From Anaerolineales bacterium (GTDB taxonomy: Bacteria > Chloroflexota > Anaerolineae > Anaerolineales > Villigracilaceae), in the NCBI GenBank assembly GCA_015075725.1, contig JABTTV010000001.1, positions 2,108,001-2,172,000 of the forward strand: 64,000 bases of DNA, given 5' to 3'. Shown piece after piece: positions 33,311 to 40,152 of this stretch. The position numbers and the translations under genes are program-made. How positions within the stretch are numbered: the first letter of the stretch is position 1; each line of letters begins with the position of its first letter. A model generated the notes under the pieces. The model made no database searches. It was given only the letters and a program-made list of their open reading frames with translations, and was not told where the DNA came from.

Positions 33311-36220
33311 TTATTTCAATTTCTCCAACATCCTCTCCGCCTCCTCATACGCCACCTTGTAATAATACGGCGGACCGTCGCACGTCGCCAGCTTTAGCGC
33401 CTCTTCTGCAAATTTCCTCGCCATTTCCTTCCCTCCCCATTCACTATTCCCTATCCCCTTTTCTCCCCACACCAACGCCAATTTAGCCAGGAAATTATTC
33501 ACATCCGCCCCCTGCAAGACATACCCGCTCCGCTCCGTGATCACCAGCGCCTCGGACGCTTTTTCCAGCGCGTCTTTGAAATCACCCTGGGCATAGCGTA
33601 ACCGCGCCACATCGAGCAGGATGTTGGCTTCATTATCAACCAAATTGATTTGCCGACAGAGATCGAGTGCTTTAGACAGGTTTTCTTCTGCCAGAGTCAA
33701 TTCGTCGGTGGTTGAGCCTGTCAAAACCCAATTGGCGCAATATGCCGCACCGAGCAGCCAGTAAGCGCGAATGTAATCACGGGGATGTGGGTATTTTGTT
33801 TTTGCTGTTTCATCTGCCAATTCAAGGGTGCGTTGGGCGGATTCGATTGACGACTTTACACTGTCCGCTGGTAACTGATTACTGCCAATTGATTCCCTTG
33901 CCATAAGCAGGAAACGCAGTGTGCTGTATGAATATAAAATGCTTTGTGCTTGAATATCGTTTTGTTCTTTGGACATTTCTAATGCTTGCTTTAATTCGTT
34001 TTCAAGTTCATTCCACATTCCACAATATGCAAGTACTTGCATGAGTAATATATGGTCATGGGCTTCTTTACTTGAATCGTTAATCTCACGGCACAAGTCA
34101 ATGCTGCGGCGCAGGTTGCGCTCCGCGGCGCTCAGAGCGCCGATGATCAGTTGATCTATCGCCACATTCCCCAGCCCGATGGCTGCATTTTTCTTGTCAC
34201 CAACTTTTTCAGCCAACACAACAGAATTTTGCATAATGGGCAGAGCATCGCGTGGTTGTCCGTTCAACGAGTAAGCATTGCCGAGAGCAGCAAGTGTCCA
34301 TCCTTGGGCAATCTCTTTTTTCAGACGCGGCGGCTTATCCTCACCGTCAAGAAATAAAGCGCGTAAAAGTTCAATGCAAAGTTGATATGCGCCAAATTGA
34401 TAATAAGTTTCTTGGTTCAAACGGTCACGGAATAAAACTCTTGCCTCATCCAAATTCCCCGCCCCAACCATGTGGTGATACAGTTCGATGACGGGCGCAA
34501 GGTCTTCCAGCGTTTTCACCTTTGTGTTGGGCATGGGCATAACGTCAGTCATCACGTCAATAAAGTGAAACGCAAGATCCTTGTGAGTTTTTTTGCGTTC
34601 CGAGTCAGTAAAACGATCGTAGGCATAATGCCGCACGATCGGGTGCATGTCGTAGCGCTGCGTCTCGCCCGCGTATTGCAGCAGTCCGCGCTGGCGCAGG
34701 TCGAGCAGGGACTTGTCCAGATCGGGGCTGGGGAATACCTTTTTCAGCACGGCGTATTCCATCGAACCGCGAAAGCAGGACATCTTGCTCAGCAAGTCCC
34801 TGCGCTCGGGGGCTAAACTGTCGTAGGCGCGTTCCAACACGTGATGTCGTCTGGCTTTCACATCCTCGAAGATTTCCAGATTCTTTACCGCCTCGATGTC
34901 GCCGCGCTTCTCATGGTCTGCGTTGATCAAACCGACCAGCAGGCTCAAACTCAACGGGTGATAGCCGTATGCGGCGCACAGCGTGAGGATCTCCGCGCGC
35001 GTGGCTTTTATCCCTTCGTTGTGGAAGTACATCACTGCGTCCTCGGGCGAGAAGGCGGCGAGCGGCGCCTCGCGGCAGGCTTGAAGCAGTTTGCCGTCGG
35101 CGCTCTCCAAAACACGCGGACACAGGCGCGTGGTCATCAAGACTTTGGACTTCAGCCCCGCGCCGCTCAGCCCGCGCAGGAAGGTTTCCGTCAGCGGGGA
35201 CGAGCAATCGCGCTGGGATGGGTCAATGTCCGCATCCTCATCGTCGGATTGAAGCGCCGCATCCATCCGCCCGTATTGACGCAGCAGCCGCTCGAAGCCG
35301 TCCAACACGATCAGGATATTTGTCCCGCGCATCGCCTCCAGCAAGTCATTGACCTGCAACCGCGCCGACGCCTTGACCTCCACGCCAAGATGTGCCAGCG
35401 TCTCCGCGAGAAAACTCTCAAACCCCGATTCCTTTTCATAGAACGACCACCAGATTGCCGTCTGCCATTTGGCTTTATCCACGCGGTTGTTGAACCATTG
35501 CCACGTCAACGCCGATTTGCCAAATCCGCCAAGAGCGCGAAGCACGAGCAAATTCTCTTTATCGTTACCCAGCCATTCATCGAGCATTTGCATTTCTGCT
35601 TCGCGACCTGTGAAGTTCTCCAAGTCACCGTAGCGATGACCGAAAAACCAGCCGGGGCGAGTGACGAGTGACGAGGGACGAGTGGCGGACGACGAAACTT
35701 GTAGCTGTTCCACCAATCTCAAAAGTTGGTTGACTTTGTCTTCCGTTCGCAAGACCGAGCGACCGATGACGGTCAATGTCTGTTTTTCGATGGGCAGTAA
35801 TGCGCTTCGCAAACAAGACATGAACGCGGCGACGGCATTGTTCACTTGCTCAGCCGAAAGTCTCTTCCAATTCAGCGCGATGGATTCCCGCAGGGCATTT
35901 TCAAGTTTGGTTTCGTCGGGGGATGACGGTAATTCTTCGATGGCAGAAAGAACAGCAGGCAAATCATGGATGGGCAGCATTACCATCCATTGTTCGACTT
36001 CATCGTCATTCACTTTTCCCCGAAACAGGTCGCGAGCACTATCCGCGGCTTTTTCGATTTCTGCAACTGTAGATTGGTCGCCAATCCACGCGTCGAGTTT
36101 GTCCCCGCCAATGTCCGCGAGTTCTTCGCCGATGGCGCCCAAAGCCTCTTCACCCACCAGTTTCTTAACTTGGTGTTTTAGGAGCGCCGTTCCAATTTTT
36201 ACGAATGCGTTATCTGCCAT
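33311..36220 (-). CDS. STAND NTPase: N-terminal helical domain, NB-ARC/NACHT-like ATPase, TPR repeats
   Basis: A 969-residue protein. Residues 1-170 are an all-helical domain (VKIGTALLKHQVKKLVGEEA at the start) like the helical effector-associated domains found on bacterial NACHT and NB-ARC proteins. The ATPase begins at FTGREAEMQML (203-213): P-loop LGGFGKSALT (230-239), Walker B ILIVLDGFERLL near 300, MTTR sensor near 365. From about 560 to the end, helical repeats of TPR type form the sensor arm (LGNAYSLNGQPRDALPIM and similar). Related STAND proteins act in signalling and phage defence. Three stretches (about 176-186, 774-786, 918-929) come from heptamer DNA repeats. Confidence 0.82.
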   Translation of the reverse strand: MADNAFVKIGTALLKHQVKKLVGEEALGAIGEELADIGGDKLDAWIGDQSTVAEIEKAADSARDLFRGKVNDDEVEQWMVMLPIHDLPAVLSAIEELPSSPDETKLENALRESIALNWKRLSAEQVNNAVAAFMSCLRSALLPIEKQTLTVIGRSVLRTEDKVNQLLRLVEQLQVSSSATRPSSLVTRPGWFFGHRYGDLENFTGREAEMQMLDEWLGNDKENLLVLRALGGFGKSALTWQWFNNRVDKAKWQTAIWWSFYEKESGFESFLAETLAHLGVEVKASARLQVNDLLEAMRGTNILIVLDGFERLLRQYGRMDAALQSDDEDADIDPSQRDCSSPLTETFLRGLSGAGLKSKVLMTTRLCPRVLESADGKLLQACREAPLAAFSPEDAVMYFHNEGIKATRAEILTLCAAYGYHPLSLSLLVGLINADHEKRGDIEAVKNLEIFEDVKARRHHVLERAYDSLAPERRDLLSKMSCFRGSMEYAVLKKVFPSPDLDKSLLDLRQRGLLQYAGETQRYDMHPIVRHYAYDRFTDSERKKTHKDLAFHFIDVMTDVMPMPNTKVKTLEDLAPVIELYHHMVGAGNLDEARVLFRDRLNQETYYQFGAYQLCIELLRALFLDGEDKPPRLKKEIAQGWTLAALGNAYSLNGQPRDALPIMQNSVVLAEKVGDKKNAAIGLGNVAIDQLIIGALSAAERNLRRSIDLCREINDSSKEAHDHILLMQVLAYCGMWNELENELKQALEMSKEQNDIQAQSILYSYSTLRFLLMARESIGSNQLPADSVKSSIESAQRTLELADETAKTKYPHPRDYIRAYWLLGAAYCANWVLTGSTTDELTLAEENLSKALDLCRQINLVDNEANILLDVARLRYAQGDFKDALEKASEALVITERSGYVLQGADVNNFLAKLALVWGEKGIGNSEWGGKEMARKFAEEALKLATCDGPPYYYKVAYEEAERMLEKLK
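33432..33466. repeat. heptamer array inside STAND gene, C-terminal
   Basis: CCTCCCC, ATTCACT, ATTCCCT, ATCCCCT, TTTCTCC in register, encoding about GEKGIGNSEWGG (918-929) on the minus strand between two helical repeats. It keeps the frame. Confidence 0.65.
33864..33898. repeat. degenerate heptamer array inside STAND gene, TPR region
   Basis: GTCCGCT, GGTAACT, GATTACT, GCCAATT, GATTCCC in 7-base register. It encodes about ESIGSNQLPADS (774-786), a loop between helices. Confidence 0.45.
35661..35695. repeat. heptamer array inside STAND gene, domain linker
   Basis: GTGACGA, GTGACGA, GGGACGA, GTGGCGG, ACGACGA: five units, 35 bases. It encodes about SSSATRPSSLVT (176-187), exactly the linker between the N-terminal helical domain and the ATPase. 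Confidence 0.75.
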
Positions 36221-36270
36221 ACCTGCCTGCCCTTGTCGCTCGTCAACCCTTCGATAAACTCAGGGTATCG

Positions 36271-36305
36271 CCTGACACCTGATACCTGACACCTGATACC
36301 TATTT
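36271..36305. repeat. heptamer array between STAND gene and SGNH lipoprotein
   Basis: CCTGACA, CCTGATA, CCTGACA, CCTGATA, CCTATTT. A 21-bp palindrome-like element (ACCCT at 36246, AGGGT at 36262) lies immediately upstream. The inverse unit type occurs at 54250. Confidence 0.75.
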
Positions 36306-36342
36306 TACATCCACTTCGCCCGTCCCATGTTACGATTCCCGC

Positions 36343-37293
36343 ATGGATTTTAGAAAATGCGCCCTGGTCTTATCGTTATTCGTCACTGCTTGCGCTTCGG
36401 CATCCGCTCAAACTCCCGCGCCGATCCCCACCGAGACTCCCAAACGGATCGTCCCGACTCCGAGATATGATGCGCCGACTCAGGCGCGGCTCACCCCCAC
36501 GCCAAAAGTTGATTCCACGCCGCAAGCATCATCCACGCCGCGGGTTGAGTCCGCCACGCTCACAGCGACGCCGAATCTCAACGCGTGGATGAGTCTCCCA
36601 GTCAGGCCGGAGGCGGGGGAGAACGTCCGCGCGATCTATGAAAGGGGAATCGAACTTGGCAACGATCCCAATGCCTTTTCCATCTTCGGCGATTGTCAGG
36701 CGGAACCGCAGGAATTTTTGGGCGTCTACGATATCGATGCGGCTTTGGTGCAAAGCCTGCCGCCCGAATTGCGCGAAACGGTCGAACATTTTTCCGGCTC
36801 GTTCGAGCGCGAAAGTCCCACCGCGCAGGACGGCACCACGCCCGGCGCGTTGTTGTGGGATCAATGGCATCGCGGCGAGTATGGCTGCCAGTTCGGCGAA
36901 ACGCCCGTGGATTGCGAGTTGAGGGTCCACCGCCCGTCGTTCGTTATCATTCAGATCGGTTCGCACTTCGAATCGCGCAACACGGAATATCTGCGCCGCA
37001 TCATCGCGCAGTTGATCGAGAACGGCTCTGTCCCCATCCTCGCCACCAAAGCCGATAACCGCGAACTGGATCATCGCATCAACCGCGACATGGCGCTGCT
37101 TGCCGATGAATTCGATCTGCCTCTCTGGAATTTTTGGGCGTCGCTCTCCGACCTGCCAAACCGTGGGCTCTTCACTCACCCAGACCGACCCCTGCAAGGC
37201 GATATTTATCTGACCGATGAAGCGAAGGTCATTCACCGCGAGACCGGTCTCGAAGCCTTGAATATCGTCTGGCGCGCGGCGACGGGAAATTAA
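36343..37293 (+). CDS. lipoprotein with SGNH-hydrolase-like domain
   Basis: A 316-residue exported protein. The signal ends in a lipobox-like FVTAC (residues 13-17), followed by a Pro/Thr-rich linker to about residue 80. The rest resembles SGNH/GDSL folds: FSIFGDCQAEP in the block I position (GDC instead of GDS), then VIIQIGSHFESRNTEYL, where a block III Asn would be expected, and IYLTDEAKVIHRETG near the end, where block V would place its catalytic His. The nucleophile would be Cys or be missing, so activity is uncertain. It may act on wall glycans or bind them. Transcribed divergently from the STAND gene. Confidence 0.6.
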   Translation: MDFRKCALVLSLFVTACASASAQTPAPIPTETPKRIVPTPRYDAPTQARLTPTPKVDSTPQASSTPRVESATLTATPNLNAWMSLPVRPEAGENVRAIYERGIELGNDPNAFSIFGDCQAEPQEFLGVYDIDAALVQSLPPELRETVEHFSGSFERESPTAQDGTTPGALLWDQWHRGEYGCQFGETPVDCELRVHRPSFVIIQIGSHFESRNTEYLRRIIAQLIENGSVPILATKADNRELDHRINRDMALLADEFDLPLWNFWASLSDLPNRGLFTHPDRPLQGDIYLTDEAKVIHRETGLEALNIVWRAATGN

Positions 37294-37305
37294 ATCATAG
37301 GGGCG

Positions 37306-37379
37306 ACGCCTGTGCCACGAAGCGGTATTTCGTCGCCCGTATGACTGGTAAACGAAAAGGACGCGGAGACCGCGTCCCT
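37306..37379. repeat. two adjoining palindromes of a dispersed element
   Basis: GGGCGACG with CGTCGCCC, and GGACGCGGAG with the inverse half ACCGCGTCC, fill the gap between convergent genes (ends 37293 and 37384). It may act as terminator for both. Confidence 0.5.
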
Positions 37380-37383
37380 ACAT

Positions 37384-37626
37384 TCATCCTTTTAAAGGCG
37401 GCGCATCCTTGTCGTACACAAAGACCTGCACATCCATGCCGTCCTTGTTCAACATATCGATCGCGGGCTGGAAGGTCGCATCTTTGATCTTTTGCATATC
37501 CCCGGCAGGAGCCAGCACCGTCAAACGCGCCTCTTCATCCGACATCTTCGTGGCTTTTATGTCTGCGCTGGCGCATGCGGCTGTGATGAGATCGGTCATA
37601 TTCCTGATGGCATCGTCAATGGACAT
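37384..37626 (-). CDS. small conserved hypothetical protein (80 residues)
   Basis: An 80-residue acidic protein with no signal peptide or membrane segment; I do not recognise the family. It starts with an amphipathic helix (SIDDAIRNMTDLITAACASAD), followed by a strand-rich part (EARLTVLAPAG, DGMDVQVFVYDKD). AGAGGAG lies about 7 bases before the ATG, and a good promoter is present upstream inside the end of mutS2. Both support a real, separately expressed gene. It ends in front of a palindrome shared with the convergent SGNH-like gene. Confidence 0.65.
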   Translation of the reverse strand: MSIDDAIRNMTDLITAACASADIKATKMSDEEARLTVLAPAGDMQKIKDATFQPAIDMLNKDGMDVQVFVYDKDAPPLKG

Positions 37627-37648
37627 GGTCGGCTCCTCTGATGCGCAA

Positions 37649-37677
37649 ATTATACCAATCCATTAATTCGCATTCAA
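37649..37677 (-). promoter_or_regulatory. promoter of the 80-residue protein gene
   Basis: Minus strand TTGAAT (37677-37672), 17-bp spacer, TATAAT (37654-37649). It overlaps the last codons of mutS2 and gives a leader of about 16-20 bases with AGAGGAG, an ordinary leadered gene. Confidence 0.65.
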
Positions 37678-40083
37678 CTTCACCACCGTCACGCCTTCGC
37701 CGCCTTCGGTATGCCCGCCTTCTTCAAAAGATTTTACATACGTGTGACCCTTCAATGCTTCGCGCACCGCCTGGCGTAGTTTGCCGGTTCCCTTTCCGTG
37801 AATGACCCGCACCCACGGCAAACCCGAGAGATACGCCTGCTCGAGATATCGTTCCATCTTATCCAATGCATCTTCAGACATCAACCCGCGCAAATCCACT
37901 TCCATGCCGGGGGAGGGTTTCACGTTTAAGGTTGAAGGTTGCACGTTGCCAGACTTTCTACTCTCAGGTTTTAACTTTTGACCTTCAACCTGCAACTTGC
38001 CAACTCGTATTAAATCCGACATCTTCGCCCTCACGCGGACTGTCCCGATCTGGACCTCCGCATCCGACTCGCCCAGGGCTGTCACCACGCCTTCGGCATT
38101 CAACGTGCCGACAGTGACCCGCTCTCCGAGCGACAATGGACGATGGACGATAGACGATGGTCCATCGTCCGTGGTCCATCGTCGTTCTACGGGCGCTTCG
38201 ACCTTCTCTTCCATCTTCCCCAACTTCTCTTCGAGCGCTTTGATCGCGGTCAATGGCTGACCTGCTTTCTTCAACTGAGACTTCAACGAGTCGATGTTGC
38301 GTTTCAACACCGCCACTTCGAGTTCGCCTTCGGCTCGCGCTTTGGCAATGGTCTCGCGGCGTTCGTCTTCGATCTTCTCCAGCCGTTTTTGCAAGTCCGC
38401 GTTTTGCGATTCGAGTTTGGCGCGTTGTTTCTCTAACTTCTCGCGCTCGCGTGAGGTGCGGTTGCGTTCCTTGCGGATGTCATCAAGCAGTTTATCGGCG
38501 CGTAAATCCGACGGATTGATCTCCGCCTTTGCCGATTCGATGATGGTTTGCGGCAGTCCCAGTTTCTGGGCGATTGCCAGAGCGTTGGATCTGCCCGGGA
38601 GACCGATGGTCAACTTGAAGGTCGGGCGAAGCGTCTTGATGTCGAATTCCAAAGAAGCATTGACCACGCCTTCCGTCGAATGTGCGAAGGTTTTCAGCTC
38701 CGGGTAATGGGTGGCGACGAGGGTCATACAACCGACTTCGAGCAAATGACCCAATATCGCGCGCGCGATCGCCGCGCCTTCTTGCGGGTCGGTCCCCGAG
38801 CCGAGTTCATCAAAGATGACCAGCGAACGATCATCGATCTGTTTGAGAATACGGATGATGTTGGTAATGTGTCCGCTGAACGTGGAAAGCGACTGCTCGA
38901 TGGATTGCTCATCGCCGATATCGGCATACACCGACTTGAAGAACGGAAGTTCCGAGCCGCTTTGTGCCGGGATGTGGAGCCCGCTTTGCGCCATCAACAC
39001 CAGCAAGCCGACAGTTTTGAGCGAAACAGTTTTCCCACCCGTGTTCGGACCGGTGATGACGATTGCCCTTGTCCCATCGCGCGGATCGACATCAATGGGC
39101 ACGACTGTTTCGGGGTCGAGGAGTGGGTGACGGGCTTGAATCAGACGAAAGACGAGAGAGGAAAGAGGCGCATTGTCATTCTTTCTTCTTTCTTCTTTCT
39201 TTTCTTTTAACAGAGGTTCGCTTGCTCTTATCGTATCCCCATACTTCGCTTTCGCAAACGCCAGGTCGAGCGCGGCGAGATTCTCCACGCCATATTTCAA
39301 CTCGACCGCATGTTCCCCGACGATGGACGAAACCTCCGCGAGGATTCTGTGCTCTTCGTCGCGTTCCGCAAGCTGCAATTCGCGGATCTCGTTATTCGCT
39401 TCCACTATGGGCAAGGGCTCGACGAACAGAGTTGCGCCGCTGGAGGATTGGTCATGGATGACGGCTTTGATGCGTCCTTTGAACTCAGCGCGCAGTGGGA
39501 TCACGTACCGTCCGTCACGCTGGGTGATGATGGACTCTTGCAGCATGGACGATGTATGCGAGTCGGTCACATATTTTTGCAGGCGGCTCATCAATCGGTC
39601 GTGGGCGATTCGTAGATTACGGCGGATGTCCGCCAGTTTGACCGAAGCCGAATCCAACACCTCGCCGCGTTCGGAGAGCACGCGCGAAATGGCATCCACG
39701 ATGCCGTGAGTCTCGGGCAATCCCTGCGCGATCAAACACAGGCGCGGATATTCGCCCTCCTTCTTCTCGAAAGTCTTCTTCAACTCGCGGCAGGAGATCA
39801 GCGTCGATTTCACATCCAGCAGGGCTTGCGGGTCGAGGACACCGCTGCGGGCGGCAAGGTCGGCGGCTGGACGGATGTCGTGCGCCGCGCCGATGCTCAC
39901 ATCCTGTATGGAAAATAATTTACGCGCCTCGGTCGTCTCCGCAAGGCGGGATTGGGCAAGATCGTAGGAATCGGTTGGCTCGAGCGCGCGCGCCAATTCC
40001 ATCGAAGCTGAAAAATCGCAGAACGACTTCAGCCGTTCGCGTATTTTGGGATATTCAAGGACTTGCAAACTTTTTTCATCCAT
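37663..40083 (-). CDS. mutS2: endonuclease MutS2
   Basis: An 806-residue MutS2 from ATG 40083 (GTG at 40086 also possible). Clamp and lever helices (1 to about 290) are followed by the ATPase with ITGPNTGGKTVSLKT near 345, DELGSGTDPQEGAAIA with Walker B near 430 and the signature region. A coiled coil (about 530-610) is followed by a KOW-like linker and a C-terminal Smr nuclease domain (MEVDLRG, IHGKGTGKLR). MutS2 acts on recombination intermediates and collided ribosomes. Three heptamer arrays insert residues at about 293-314, 633-651 and 693-719, all in linkers. A TATAAT box 8 bases before the ATG predicts a leaderless mRNA. Confidence 0.94.
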   Translation of the reverse strand: MDEKSLQVLEYPKIRERLKSFCDFSASMELARALEPTDSYDLAQSRLAETTEARKLFSIQDVSIGAAHDIRPAADLAARSGVLDPQALLDVKSTLISCRELKKTFEKKEGEYPRLCLIAQGLPETHGIVDAISRVLSERGEVLDSASVKLADIRRNLRIAHDRLMSRLQKYVTDSHTSSMLQESIITQRDGRYVIPLRAEFKGRIKAVIHDQSSSGATLFVEPLPIVEANNEIRELQLAERDEEHRILAEVSSIVGEHAVELKYGVENLAALDLAFAKAKYGDTIRASEPLLKEKKEERRKNDNAPLSSLVFRLIQARHPLLDPETVVPIDVDPRDGTRAIVITGPNTGGKTVSLKTVGLLVLMAQSGLHIPAQSGSELPFFKSVYADIGDEQSIEQSLSTFSGHITNIIRILKQIDDRSLVIFDELGSGTDPQEGAAIARAILGHLLEVGCMTLVATHYPELKTFAHSTEGVVNASLEFDIKTLRPTFKLTIGLPGRSNALAIAQKLGLPQTIIESAKAEINPSDLRADKLLDDIRKERNRTSREREKLEKQRAKLESQNADLQKRLEKIEDERRETIAKARAEGELEVAVLKRNIDSLKSQLKKAGQPLTAIKALEEKLGKMEEKVEAPVERRWTTDDGPSSIVHRPLSLGERVTVGTLNAEGVVTALGESDAEVQIGTVRVRAKMSDLIRVGKLQVEGQKLKPESRKSGNVQPSTLNVKPSPGMEVDLRGLMSEDALDKMERYLEQAYLSGLPWVRVIHGKGTGKLRQAVREALKGHTYVKSFEEGGHTEGGEGVTVVKLNAN
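37928..38007. repeat. palindromic heptamer array in mutS2 (before the Smr domain)
   Basis: AAGGTTG, AAGGTTG, CACGTTG at the left and GACCTTC, AACCTGC, AACTTGC, CAACTCG at the right are inverse in type. It encodes about 27 residues (693-719) of low conservation between the KOW-like linker and Smr. Confidence 0.7.
38133..38188. repeat. palindromic heptamer array in mutS2 (linker)
   Basis: ACAATGG, ACGATGG, ACGATAG, ACGATGG, TCCATCG, TCCGTGG, TCCATCG, TCGTTCT: eight 7-base units, the second half inverse to the first. It encodes about residues 633-651 (RRWTTDDGPSSIVHRP). Confidence 0.85.
39144..39208. repeat. palindromic heptamer array in mutS2 (before the ATPase)
   Basis: GACGAAA, GACGAGA, GAGGAAA, GAGGCGC, a short gap, then CTTTCTT three times and TTCTTTT. 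It encodes the charged segment LLKEKKEERRKND and following residues (about 293-314). Confidence 0.75.
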
Positions 40084-40091
40084 CACGTGGA

Positions 40092-40097
40092 ATTATA
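40092..40097 (-). promoter_or_regulatory. -10 box of leaderless mutS2 promoter
   Basis: TATAAT on the minus strand, 8 bases before the ATG at 40083. It lies just downstream of the kinase terminator. Confidence 0.55.
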
Positions 40098-40111
40098 CCC
40101 GCGCGGGCATA

Positions 40112-40139
40112 AATAAAAAGGCGGACATATAGTCCGCCT
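40112..40139 (-). terminator. intrinsic terminator near the kinase gene end
   Basis: Minus strand AGGCGGAC and GTCCGCCT with a 5-base loop, followed by TTTTTATTT. It lies 14 bases after the kinase stop and separates it from mutS2. Confidence 0.85.
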
Positions 40140-40152
40140 GATTGGTTTTGCA

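Noticed and set aside
36529..37236. 235-codon minus-strand frame opposite the SGNH-like lipoprotein
   Set aside because: It lacks any motif and ribosome site, while the plus-strand product has a signal peptide and a linker typical of lipoproteins.
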